Source of the DNA: Actinomycetes bacterium
Lineage (GTDB): Bacteria; Actinomycetota; Thermoleophilia; Miltoncostaeales; Miltoncostaeaceae
Reading direction: 5' to 3'
Assembly (NCBI GenBank): GCA_024639225.1
Contig: JAHEIS010000010.1
Coordinates: 1-37,574, forward strand
Length of the DNA stretch: 37,574 nucleotides
Part shown: piece by piece, positions 30,947 to 37,574 of the stretch
How positions within the stretch are numbered: the stretch's first letter is position 1
Layout: every line of letters starts with the position of its first letter
Made by a program: the position numbers and the translations under genes
The notes under the pieces: generated by a model
What the model was told of the DNA's origin: nothing
What the model saw: only the letters and a program-made list of their open reading frames with translations
The model's database searches: none

Positions 30947-32416
30947 ATGCCTCCGGTCGACGAGACTCCCCTGATCCTGGTCTCGAATCGGGGGCCGATC
31001 ACGTTCGACCGCGACGCCTCGGGCGAGCCGACGCGCGAGCGCGGGGGCGGCGGACTGGTCACAGCGCTGCTCGGATTGCTCGAGCACGCACCGGCGCTGT
31101 GGATCTCCGCCGCGATCACCGAAGAGGAGCGCGAGGTCGCTTCTGACCACGGCGCGGCGGGCTTCCCGATGGACGAGATCGGGCGTAAGACGCGCGGCCT
31201 GCTCGTCGACATCGATGAGGAGGCCTACGACCTCTACTACAACACCGTCGCCAATCCGCTGCTCTGGTTCATCCAGCACTACCTGTGGGACCTGTCGAAC
31301 CATCCGGACATCCGCCAGGAGGAGCTGGACGCCTGGGAGAATGGCTACCTCGTCGCGAACACCGCGTTCGCCGACGCCATCATCGCCCAGCTCGACGCCC
31401 AGCCCGGGGCGCTGGTGATGATGCACGACTACCACCTCTACACGGCCCCGGAGGAGGTGCGCCGGGCGCATCCGGACGCATTCCTGCACTTCTTCGTCCA
31501 CATCCCCTGGAGCCAGCCCGACTACTGGCGCGTCCTGCCGCCCCATATCCGCGAGCACATCGTGCGCGGGCTCCTGTCCTGCGACATCGTCGCCTTCCAC
31601 ACCCGCAGGTACGCCCGGAACTTCCTCATGACCTGCGAGGACCTCCTGGGCCTGCCGGTGAGCTACGACCGCGGCTCGGTGCGCGTCGACGGGCGCACTG
31701 TCTGGATCCGCAGCTACCCCATCTCGGTCAACGCGCCGATGTTCGACGACCTCGCAGCCAGCACGGAGGTGAAGGCCCACGAGGCCCCGCTGCTACGCCG
31801 TCGCCGCCAGCATCTGATCGTGCGCGTCGACCGCACAGACCTGTCCAAGAACATCCTGCGCGGCTTCAAGGCCTACGACGCCTTGCTCGACGAGCACCCG
31901 GAGTTCCGTGAGGACATCACCTTCGTGGCGCTCCTGCAGCCCTCCCGCCAGGACGTCGTGGAGTACGCGACCTACCTCGAGAAGATCCGTCAGCGCGTGA
32001 GCTACATCAACACCAAGCACGGCAACACGGACTGGATGCCCATCGATCTCCGGATCCAGAGCAACATCCACGCCGCCGTCGCCCTCTACAAGCACTACGA
32101 CGTGCTACTGGTCAACGCGGTCTTCGACGGCATGAATCTCGTCGCCAAGGAAGCCCCGCTGGTGAACGAACGCGACGGCGTCCTGATCCTCTCGGAGAAC
32201 GTGGGCGCACACGAGGAGCTCGGCAGCTACGCCATCTCGGTGAACCCCTTCGATGTTCGAGCCCAGACCGACGCCTTGTACGAGGCGCTCTCGATGTCAT
32301 CGGCCGAGCGCGCCGCGCGGGCGCGCAGCATCCAGGAGGTGGTGCGGGAGAAGGACATCGTGCGTTGGCTCGACGACCAGGTCGCGGACATCCAGGCCAA
32401 GCGCGAGGCCCTGTGA
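30947..32416 (+). CDS. GT20 glycosyltransferase, OtsA-like (trehalose-6-phosphate synthase family)
   Basis: 489 residues, cytoplasmic. Family marks: VSNRGPI (10-17), GGGLVTAL, MHDYHLY with His 160/Asp 161, FFVHIPW, DIVAFHT, RTDLSK with Arg 296 and Lys 301 (the UDP-phosphate clamp), FDGMNLVAKE with Asp 394 and Glu 402, and LILSENVGAHEEL. These keep the donor-binding residues of OtsA. Differences: after HIP the usual F-P-x-x-E-x-F-R is W-S-Q-P-D-Y-W-R, and the Arg before DGMN is Phe. No trehalose-phosphatase domain or otsB gene follows. It could make trehalose-6-phosphate or use another acceptor such as glycerol phosphate. Starts 3 bases after the TreT-like gene; its stop overlaps moaC (GTGA). 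Confidence 0.88.
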   Translation: MPPVDETPLILVSNRGPITFDRDASGEPTRERGGGGLVTALLGLLEHAPALWISAAITEEEREVASDHGAAGFPMDEIGRKTRGLLVDIDEEAYDLYYNTVANPLLWFIQHYLWDLSNHPDIRQEELDAWENGYLVANTAFADAIIAQLDAQPGALVMMHDYHLYTAPEEVRRAHPDAFLHFFVHIPWSQPDYWRVLPPHIREHIVRGLLSCDIVAFHTRRYARNFLMTCEDLLGLPVSYDRGSVRVDGRTVWIRSYPISVNAPMFDDLAASTEVKAHEAPLLRRRRQHLIVRVDRTDLSKNILRGFKAYDALLDEHPEFREDITFVALLQPSRQDVVEYATYLEKIRQRVSYINTKHGNTDWMPIDLRIQSNIHAAVALYKHYDVLLVNAVFDGMNLVAKEAPLVNERDGVLILSENVGAHEELGSYAISVNPFDVRAQTDALYEALSMSSAERAARARSIQEVVREKDIVRWLDDQVADIQAKREAL

Positions 32417-32943
32417 CCCGCGAGGGCCGGTCGGCCCGGGAGGCGTCTCTCAGCCACCTCGACGACGAGGGAGCGATGCACATGGTGGACGTGTCCGCGA
32501 AACCGGTCATCTCGCGCAGGGCCGTCGCGCGCGGTCAGCTCACCGCCACGCCGGCGACGCTCGCGGCAATGGTCGCCGGCGACGTCCCCAAGGGCGACGT
32601 CGCGGCGGCAGCCCGACTCGCGGGGATTCTCGCGGCGAAACGCACCTCTGACCTGCTTCCCCTCTGCCACCCGCTTCCGCTCGAAGCTCTCGACGTCGAG
32701 ATCGCACCGGAGCAGGATTCCGGGCGGGTCGTCGTCACGGCGACGGTCACGACGACCGCGCGCACCGGCGTCGAGATGGAGGCCCTCACCGCCGTCTCGG
32801 TCGCCTGCCTGACCCTCTGGGACATGCTCAAGGGCGTCGATCCGGAACTCGGCATCGAGGGGATCCGGCTCGTCGACAAGCAGAAGGGTGTGTTAGGGGA
32901 CCGCCCCCGGCCCAACGCACCTCCGAGCGGGCCGATACGGTAG
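32413..32943 (+). CDS. moaC: Cyclic pyranopterin monophosphate synthase MoaC
   Basis: Converts the MoaA product to cyclic pyranopterin monophosphate in molybdenum cofactor assembly; 176 residues from GTG 32413. This start overlaps the GT20 stop (GTGA) and keeps the conserved N-terminus LSHLDDEG before HMVDVSAKP; the in-frame ATG at 32476 would remove it. Other motifs: KRTSDLLPLCHPLPL, TGVEMEALTAVSVACLTLWDMLKGVD with the catalytic Asp and Lys of D-M-x-K, and IRLVDKQKG at the C-terminal end, slightly divergent from K-x-G-G. No other moa/mog gene is in the window; its place in a carbohydrate operon is unexpected. Confidence 0.94.
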   Translation: MTREGRSAREASLSHLDDEGAMHMVDVSAKPVISRRAVARGQLTATPATLAAMVAGDVPKGDVAAAARLAGILAAKRTSDLLPLCHPLPLEALDVEIAPEQDSGRVVVTATVTTTARTGVEMEALTAVSVACLTLWDMLKGVDPELGIEGIRLVDKQKGVLGDRPRPNAPPSGPIR

Positions 32944-32988
32944 CCCCGTCCGCGCCGCACCCGGCGCACCACCACCCGTCGAGGCCCG

Positions 32989-33738
32989 ATGTCCGAAACG
33001 CTCTCCGAGGTCCAGTCCTACTACGACCGGCTCGCGCCGCGGCTCTTTGAGGTCGAAGAGCGCAACTGGCACCTCCAGAGCCGCATGTCGCTCGTCCTGG
33101 AGACGATCGATGCCATGGCGACACCCCGGAGCCGAGTCCTGGATGTGGGCTGCGGTACGGGCTACCTGCTTGAACGCCTGGCCGAGGGTGGCTTCAGCGG
33201 CGTCGGCGTCGACCTCAGCCCGGACTCCGTCGAGATCGCCCAGAAGCGCCTCGTCGAGATCGGCGCGGCGGATCGACTGCGGGCGGAGGTGGGCAGCGCC
33301 TATGAGCCCCCGGACGGCCCCTTCGATCTGATCACGCTCACCGACGTCCTCGAGCATCTCGAGGAGCCGCGACGCTGTCTGAGCGCGCTGGCTGAGCGCC
33401 TGAGCCCGGGCGGCCTGCTCGTGGTCTCCACCCCGAACCGGCGGAGCCTGCCCGGCGCCCGGCGGTGGCTCGCCGAGCGCGGCGTCCCGGGGATCAAGCT
33501 GCGTCTCGCGCCCGTGGACAACTGGCAGAGCTGGGTCGATCTCGAGAGCCACGGGGCCGCCGCGGGCCTGATCGCCGTGAGCCGCCGCGGGATCTTCTTC
33601 CGGCCGGGCGGTCGCATCGGATCGCAGATCGGTCGTGCCTACCGCTTCGGCGCCGTACGACGGGTCGAGCGCCTGCTGTCGCGCACCGCCGCGGGGCGTT
33701 TCGGCTTCTACATCTGCGTCGGCTTCCGGCCGTCGTGA
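32989..33738 (+). CDS. Class I SAM-dependent methyltransferase (UbiG-like)
   Basis: 249 residues. The SAM motif I is RVLDVGCGTGYLLERL (about 49-64), followed by the acidic motif II (GVDLSPDS), and FDLITLTDVLEHLEEP with the D-V-L-E-H core; LSPGGLLVVSTPN is motif III. The fold resembles UbiG and small-molecule O-methyltransferases found in polysaccharide clusters. The C-terminal region (about 165-249) contains basic IFFRPGGRI and YRFGAVRRVERLL, which may contact membrane or lipid-linked substrate. 45 bases after moaC and first of the surface-polysaccharide run; substrate unknown. Confidence 0.88.
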   Translation: MSETLSEVQSYYDRLAPRLFEVEERNWHLQSRMSLVLETIDAMATPRSRVLDVGCGTGYLLERLAEGGFSGVGVDLSPDSVEIAQKRLVEIGAADRLRAEVGSAYEPPDGPFDLITLTDVLEHLEEPRRCLSALAERLSPGGLLVVSTPNRRSLPGARRWLAERGVPGIKLRLAPVDNWQSWVDLESHGAAAGLIAVSRRGIFFRPGGRIGSQIGRAYRFGAVRRVERLLSRTAAGRFGFYICVGFRPS

Positions 33739-33760
33739 TCGCGAGGCGGACCTCCCGGGG

Positions 33761-34816
33761 ATGAGCGGCCGACCGGGGTCACCCCCTCGGCTCGCTGAAC
33801 GCGCCCGTACCCGGTGGGCGCTCGCGGTGGCCGGGCTTCTCCTGTTCGCCGGGGCGGCGGGGATCTTTCTCGTTCCCTTCGCCCTTCCGACCCCGCCGCC
33901 GATCATCACCGCCTTCCGGGGAACGCAGCTCTTCAGCCCCGCCGCGGGCGGCGCCCAGCAAGCGACGATCGCCATCCGCGTGCGTGAGCGCAGCAATCTC
34001 ACTCTCGAAATCCGCTCCGACGAGGGTGCCGTGCGGACCCTGCTCGACGACGAGCCACTCCCGGCCGGCTGGACAGGCCCGCGCTGGGACGGTCGCGACG
34101 ACGCGGGACGGATCGTGCCCGACGGCGAGTACCGGATCCGCCTGCGCGCCCGTTCGCAGGTCAACTCCGGTCGCGTGTTCAACACCAGTCGTCGAGTCCG
34201 GGTCGACACGACACCGCCCCCGGTCACGGGATTCGGGGTCCGCTCCGCGGCCCCGGGGGCCGGGCCCGCCCAGTGCCGTGCCCGGGTCGTCGCCCCTGAG
34301 GGCACCCGCGTACGGTTCTCCGCCCGGCGCAACGGACGCACGATCGCCGATGGTCCGACCGGACCCCTCGATGGCGATGGACGGGCGTCCTGGGACTGGG
34401 ACGGCTCCAATGACGCGGGCGAGCCGGTGCTCCCGGGGATCGTCGAGATCCGCGCACTCGTCGCCGACCCCGCGGGCAATCGCACCCGACGCGCCGCCAC
34501 CTGCTGGGTCGGCCACCTCACCGGACGGGTCCGGGGACCGCGGCCGGTTCCGGGGTCACGGCTCGGCGTGCTGCTGAGCAGACCCGATGGCAGCGCTCTG
34601 TCCAGCGACACCCCGGTCGCGCTGGCGCTCTACCGCCGGGTCGGCGTCCCCGGTCGGACCGCCGGAGGCGTGCTCGGACAGCGCGTGGCGGGTCGCGCCC
34701 GCGGACCGCTGGGCAAGGTTCGGCTCCGGCTCCCACGGAATCCGGCGCCGGGTCGGCTCTGGCTCATCGCCCGGACAGAGGCCGGGCTCGCCCTGATCGA
34801 TCCGGTGATGCAATGA
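33761..34816 (+). CDS. Membrane-anchored protein with FlgD-type Ig-like repeats
   Basis: 351 residues, ATG 33761. An N-terminal cytoplasmic tail and one transmembrane helix (about 20-42, WALAVAGLLLFAGAAGIFLVPF) place the rest outside the cell. Two FlgD-Ig-like segments: WDGRDDAGRIVPDGEYRIRLRA (about 110-132) and WDWDGSNDAGEPVLPGIVEIRALVADPAGN (about 208-238), each with the W-D-G-x-D-x-G-x-x-x-P turn. A third, less similar domain ends in a basic region (about 250-351, GLRLPRNPAPGRLWLIAR-like). Two Cys are present (APAQCRA and ATCWVG). Start follows the methyltransferase by 22 bases; its TGA overlaps the ligase ATG (ATGA). FlgD-Ig domains here are unlikely to be flagellar; a surface-glycan role is inference. 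Confidence 0.72.
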   Translation: MSGRPGSPPRLAERARTRWALAVAGLLLFAGAAGIFLVPFALPTPPPIITAFRGTQLFSPAAGGAQQATIAIRVRERSNLTLEIRSDEGAVRTLLDDEPLPAGWTGPRWDGRDDAGRIVPDGEYRIRLRARSQVNSGRVFNTSRRVRVDTTPPPVTGFGVRSAAPGAGPAQCRARVVAPEGTRVRFSARRNGRTIADGPTGPLDGDGRASWDWDGSNDAGEPVLPGIVEIRALVADPAGNRTRRAATCWVGHLTGRVRGPRPVPGSRLGVLLSRPDGSALSSDTPVALALYRRVGVPGRTAGGVLGQRVAGRARGPLGKVRLRLPRNPAPGRLWLIARTEAGLALIDPVMQ

Positions 34817-36321
34817 GGGCGGACATCGCCGCCATCGTCGCGGCGATCGGCGTCGTCCTGCTTCTGGTACCCCTGCCGGCCATCGATGCCTGGATGCGCC
34901 GCCTGGCGGGGCTCGCGCTGATCGGCGGAGCGTGGGTCGCGCTGGCCGTCGGGCTGGTGCCGGACTCGCTGGCGGATCGCATCTCGGACCGGGCGGGGTC
35001 CCCGCTCGGCGCCCTGGCTCTCGCCGCAGCCGCCCTCGTTGGCGTCGCGATCATCGGAGGCCTGGCACACGTTCTGGAGCGGCGACCCCTCATCTGGTTC
35101 GTGCTGCTCGCGCTGGCCTTGCCGTTCCGGATCCCGATCGCGCTGGGCGACGGCGACACGGCCCGCCTGCTGGTGCCGCTCTACGCGGTGATCCTCGTCG
35201 GCCTCGTGATCGTGATCGGTCGCCTCGTTCGTGGCCGGGCGGAAGAGCCCGCCGACCCAGGCCCGGTGGTTGCGATCACCGCGGCGGCCTTCGTGGCGTG
35301 GCAGGTGGTCAGCGCCGCGTGGAGCTCAGACGCGGAGGAGAGCGCGGTCAAGGTCATCTTCTTCTACCTCCCCTTCAGCGTGATGTGGTTCGTCGTGCTC
35401 GCGTTGTGGCAACGCGGTGCGCTGAAGCGGATGGGCCTCGCCACCATCGCCCTGGCCGTCCCAGGGGCGCTACTGGCGGTCTACCAGTACACCTTCCAGG
35501 AGGTGTGGTGGAACAGCACGCTCCAGCAGGCCAACGTCTACAGTCGGCTCTACCGGGTCAATGGAATCTTCTTCGACCCGAACATCATGGGTCGCTGGTT
35601 GGTCCTCTGCCTGGTCGGGCTGTTTGCGCTCGCGCTCTGGCGCGCCCGCCCACGGGACGCCGTTCTGCTCGGCCTGGCCACGATCGTCCTGTTCGCGGGC
35701 CTGGTCGTGACCTTCTCGCGCTCGAGCGCGCTCATGCTCATGGCTGCCCTGGCGATCATCGCCTGGCGTGCGTTCGGCCCGCGGGCGACCGCAGTCGCGC
35801 TGAGCGCCATCATCCTGGTCGGCGCGATCGGGGGCTTCGCTGCCAGCGGCCAGATCCGGCGTGCCGCGACGGACTTCGATCGCCTCGAACAGGTGTCGGA
35901 GGGGCGCTTCGGCCTGATCCGCGGTGGGCTGGACATCTGGCGGGAGCACCCGGTGCGCGGCGGCGGCCTCGGCTCGTTCGCCGACCGGTTCAGCGAATCG
36001 CTCGATGATCGCTCGCGACGCCGGACCCGCGTCGTGATCTCCCACAACACGCCCGTGACCGTGCTGGCCGAGGGTGGAGTGATCGGCGGGGTCCTCCTGG
36101 CGCTGCTCGCCGCCGCTCTGGCCGTCCGGCTCGCGGTCGGCACGCGACGGACTGGCCGCGATGCCTGGTTCGCCTATGCCGGACTCGCCGTCCTCGCGGG
36201 AATGTTCCTCCACGCGGTCTTCTATTCAGGCCTGTTCGAGGACCCGTATGTGTGGGTTGTCGCCGCCGGGGCGCTGGCCCTGATCAGCGCTCCGGCCCGG
36301 GAGGGGGGGGAGGCGGCATGA
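34813..36321 (+). CDS. O-antigen ligase/polymerase family membrane protein (Wzy_C)
   Basis: 502 residues with about 12 hydrophobic segments. Between about helices 9 and 10 is a large outer loop with the family signature GRFGLIRGGLDIWREHPVRGGGLGSF (about 355-380) and ISHNTPVTVLAEGGVIGGVLLALL (about 412-435). The conserved His of SHN and Arg residues in RFGLIRGG match the catalytic residues of WaaL/Wzy-like proteins, which join glycans from lipid carriers to acceptors. YQYTFQEVWW occurs before the core. The C-terminus (REGGEAA) is encoded across a run of eight G at 36303-36310, and the stop overlaps the GT4 start (ATGA). Substrate and acceptor are unknown; no lipopolysaccharide is expected in this Gram-positive-type organism. 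Confidence 0.85.
   Translation: MRADIAAIVAAIGVVLLLVPLPAIDAWMRRLAGLALIGGAWVALAVGLVPDSLADRISDRAGSPLGALALAAAALVGVAIIGGLAHVLERRPLIWFVLLALALPFRIPIALGDGDTARLLVPLYAVILVGLVIVIGRLVRGRAEEPADPGPVVAITAAAFVAWQVVSAAWSSDAEESAVKVIFFYLPFSVMWFVVLALWQRGALKRMGLATIALAVPGALLAVYQYTFQEVWWNSTLQQANVYSRLYRVNGIFFDPNIMGRWLVLCLVGLFALALWRARPRDAVLLGLATIVLFAGLVVTFSRSSALMLMAALAIIAWRAFGPRATAVALSAIILVGAIGGFAASGQIRRAATDFDRLEQVSEGRFGLIRGGLDIWREHPVRGGGLGSFADRFSESLDDRSRRRTRVVISHNTPVTVLAEGGVIGGVLLALLAAALAVRLAVGTRRTGRDAWFAYAGLAVLAGMFLHAVFYSGLFEDPYVWVVAAGALALISAPAREGGEAA
36303..36310 (+). repeat. Run of eight G at ligase C-terminus and GT4 ribosome site
   Basis: An eight-base G run lies six codons before the ligase stop and forms the purine-rich Shine-Dalgarno region (GGGGGGGGAGG) for the GT4 ATG at 36318. 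Length change here would alter the ligase tail and the ribosome site of the next gene. A site of possible slippage; no evidence of variation in a single sequence. Confidence 0.75.
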
Positions 36322-37394
36322 ACCGTCTCCGGGTCTTGATCGTGTCGGGGATGTGGCCGTCGGAGCGGGAGCCCGACTACGGCGCGTTCGTCCGCACCTT
36401 CGCCGGCGCTCTCGCAGCGCGTCCGGGGATCGAGGTCGACGTGGCCGGTCTGACCGAGCGGCGGAGCGGTCGGCTGCGGACGCCGGCCAAGTACGCCGGC
36501 CTGACGGCCGACGCGATTCGGCGCGCCCGGCGATCGGACGTGGTGTGGGGGCACTTCCTGTTTCCCGCCGGAGCCGCGGCGGCGATCGCCGGGCGACTGA
36601 CCGGCCGCCCGTGGGTCCTCACCGCCCACGGTGGCGATGTTGCCAACCTGGATCGCAGCGGCGTGGCCCGGGCGACCCGGCTCGCACTGCGGGGTGCAAG
36701 CGAGGTCACGGCGGTCAGTGACTGGCTCGCGACCCGCCTTGCGCAATGGACCGATGACGGCCGGGACGTCGCGGTCGTGAGCATGGGCGTGGACCTGTCG
36801 CGTTTCCGACCGTCACCCCGGGATGAGGCCCGCGCGGCACTCGGACTCGATCCCTCCCATCCCCTCGTGCTCGCCGTCGGCGGACTCACCGAACGCAAAA
36901 ACCCACTGGGCCTGATCCGCGCGCTCGGGCGCCTGCGCGCCACGGGAACCCCCGCGCGCCTGGCGTTCGTGGGCGACGGCCCGCTCGCCGCCCGCATGCG
37001 CGCCGAGATCGCCGCACTCGGCCTGGACGACGTCGTGACGCTCGCGGGAGCGCTGCCGGCGGACGGCGTTGCGCGCTGGATGGCCGCGTGCGACGTGCTG
37101 GCCCTCGTCAGCCGCCCCGAGCCGTTCGGCGTCGTGGCTCTCGAGGCCCTGGCCTGCGGGCGACCGGTCGTCGTCACCGGCGACGGCGGGACCCCGGAGA
37201 TCCTGGCCCCCGATCCGACCGTGGGAGAGGTCGTCGACCCGGGCGATCCGGGGGACATCGGCGCCGGCATCACGACGGTCCTGGCCCGCGGCGTCGAAAG
37301 CGAGCGGTGCCGTGCGGTGGCCTCGGAGCACGACGTGGGTCGTCGCGCCGAGGAGATGGCCGGCATCCTGGCCCGCGCGAGCGGCCGGATATAG
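36318..37394 (+). CDS. Family 4 glycosyltransferase
   Basis: 358 residues, ATG 36318, overlapping the ligase stop. GT-B enzyme that moves a sugar from a nucleotide donor to a lipid-linked or protein acceptor in cytoplasmic glycan assembly. N-terminal half: LRVLIVSGMWPSEREPDYGAFVR and VVWGHFLFPAGAAAAIAGRLTGRPWVLTAHGGDV; C-terminal half: LVLAVGGLTERKNPLGLIRALGRL, FVGDGPL and the E-x7-E motif Glu 268/Glu 276 in RPEPFGVVALEALACGRPVVVTGDGGTPE. No transmembrane helix. The cluster methyltransferase, anchored FlgD-Ig protein, ligase-like protein and this enzyme likely build and attach one surface polysaccharide. Confidence 0.9.
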   Translation: MNRLRVLIVSGMWPSEREPDYGAFVRTFAGALAARPGIEVDVAGLTERRSGRLRTPAKYAGLTADAIRRARRSDVVWGHFLFPAGAAAAIAGRLTGRPWVLTAHGGDVANLDRSGVARATRLALRGASEVTAVSDWLATRLAQWTDDGRDVAVVSMGVDLSRFRPSPRDEARAALGLDPSHPLVLAVGGLTERKNPLGLIRALGRLRATGTPARLAFVGDGPLAARMRAEIAALGLDDVVTLAGALPADGVARWMAACDVLALVSRPEPFGVVALEALACGRPVVVTGDGGTPEILAPDPTVGEVVDPGDPGDIGAGITTVLARGVESERCRAVASEHDVGRRAEEMAGILARASGRI

Positions 37395-37406
37395 CCTCCC
37401 GCCTCG

Positions 37407-37574
37407 GTGTCTGCCACCCACATACCCACTCCGGGAGCCGGTCCCCTGCTGCTCGCCGGAGTCATGGGCGCCATCGCGGCGGCCGCCGCCGTCTGGTTCC
37501 CGCTCCCGGCGCTCGCCCTGGCGTTCGTCGGACTCCTCGTCGCGGCGTTCGCCGGGCGCAGCCTCGTCTCGCTG
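37407..37574 (+). CDS. Start of a hydrophobic membrane protein, cut by window end
   Basis: An open frame from GTG 37407 to the last base, 56 codons in phase, no stop. The product begins MSATHIPTPGAGPLLLAGVM and continues with two hydrophobic stretches (about 12-30 and 32-52), ending at LVSL. It follows the GT4 gene by 12 bases in the same direction, as expected for another polysaccharide membrane component (polymerase, ligase or flippase). Only the N-terminus is visible, so no family is claimed. Confidence 0.55.
   Translation, partial: MSATHIPTPGAGPLLLAGVMGAIAAAAAVWFPLPALALAFVGLLVAAFAGRSLVSL

Noticed and set aside
30401-31780. Minus-strand open frame across the TreT-like and GT20 genes
   Set aside because: It crosses two well-supported overlapping plus-strand genes and shows no family signal.
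32893-34611. Minus-strand open frame of 572 codons across the methyltransferase and FlgD-Ig genes
   Set aside because: Low-complexity Arg/Pro/Ser product; both plus-strand genes have motifs and coupled starts.
1-37574. tRNA, rRNA, CRISPR arrays, insertion sequences, phage genes or riboswitches
   Set aside because: No cloverleaf, evenly spaced repeat array, transposase or integrase motif or known riboswitch core was seen; most gaps are too short.

Overview
The window is very GC-rich (about 70% by eye), tightly packed with genes, and uses many GTG/TTG starts and 1-8 bp start/stop overlaps. Together with an OmpR-type two-component system beside an HtrA protease, an F420-type LLM oxidoreductase, a thioredoxin-type ArsC, a homodimeric pyruvate dehydrogenase E1 and a TreT-like trehalose synthase, this points to a high-GC actinobacterium. 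Class Thermoleophilia (Solirubrobacterales-like) is my best guess, with moderate confidence. No tRNA, rRNA, CRISPR array, transposase or phage gene was seen; it looks like a chromosomal core and surface-polysaccharide region. No stretch over 300 bases lacks a gene.

Layout. (1) 1-4228, minus strand: response regulator, sensor kinase, short-chain dehydrogenase and a glycerate kinase cut by the window edge, in one overlapping operon, divergent from (2) a membrane-anchored HtrA protease (4417-5736) and an overlapping GNAT/lipB/arsC-like trio. (3) 7440-9315, minus: a K+-independent-type pyruvate kinase behind two tiny genes. (4) Peroxiredoxin (plus) facing a minus operon of pdxH, rlmN and an LLM oxidoreductase. 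(5) A Spondin_N-type lipoprotein and two overlapping MFS exporters (minus). (6) aceE-aceF-lpdA (16306-21949), whose E3 carries its own lipoyl domain, followed by a small membrane protein, trxB and trxA, and facing a HAD hydrolase. (7) An exported unknown protein overlapping a class A penicillin-binding protein with a charged and Pro/Glu-rich tail. (8) A minus pair: a membrane protein with an M28-peptidase-like ectodomain that has lost metal ligands, and a small membrane partner. (9) 29705 to the end, plus: a trehalose-synthase-like GT4, a GT20 (OtsA-like) enzyme without a phosphatase partner, moaC, then a surface-polysaccharide cluster (methyltransferase, FlgD-Ig anchored protein, O-antigen-ligase-like protein, GT4, start of another membrane protein).

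How the genes fit together. Lipoate transfer (lipB) supplies the lipoyl domains of E2 and E3; pyruvate kinase feeds PDH; TrxB/TrxA could serve both the peroxiredoxin and the ArsC-like reductase. The two-component system plus HtrA is the arrangement of an envelope-stress module (compare MprAB-PepD of mycobacteria), and the penicillin-binding protein, pseudo-peptidase and polysaccharide genes also act at the envelope. The least explained items are the pseudo-M28 membrane pair, the TreT-like/GT20 pair, the FlgD-Ig protein in the polysaccharide operon, and the exported protein whose reading frame has no ordinary start codon.
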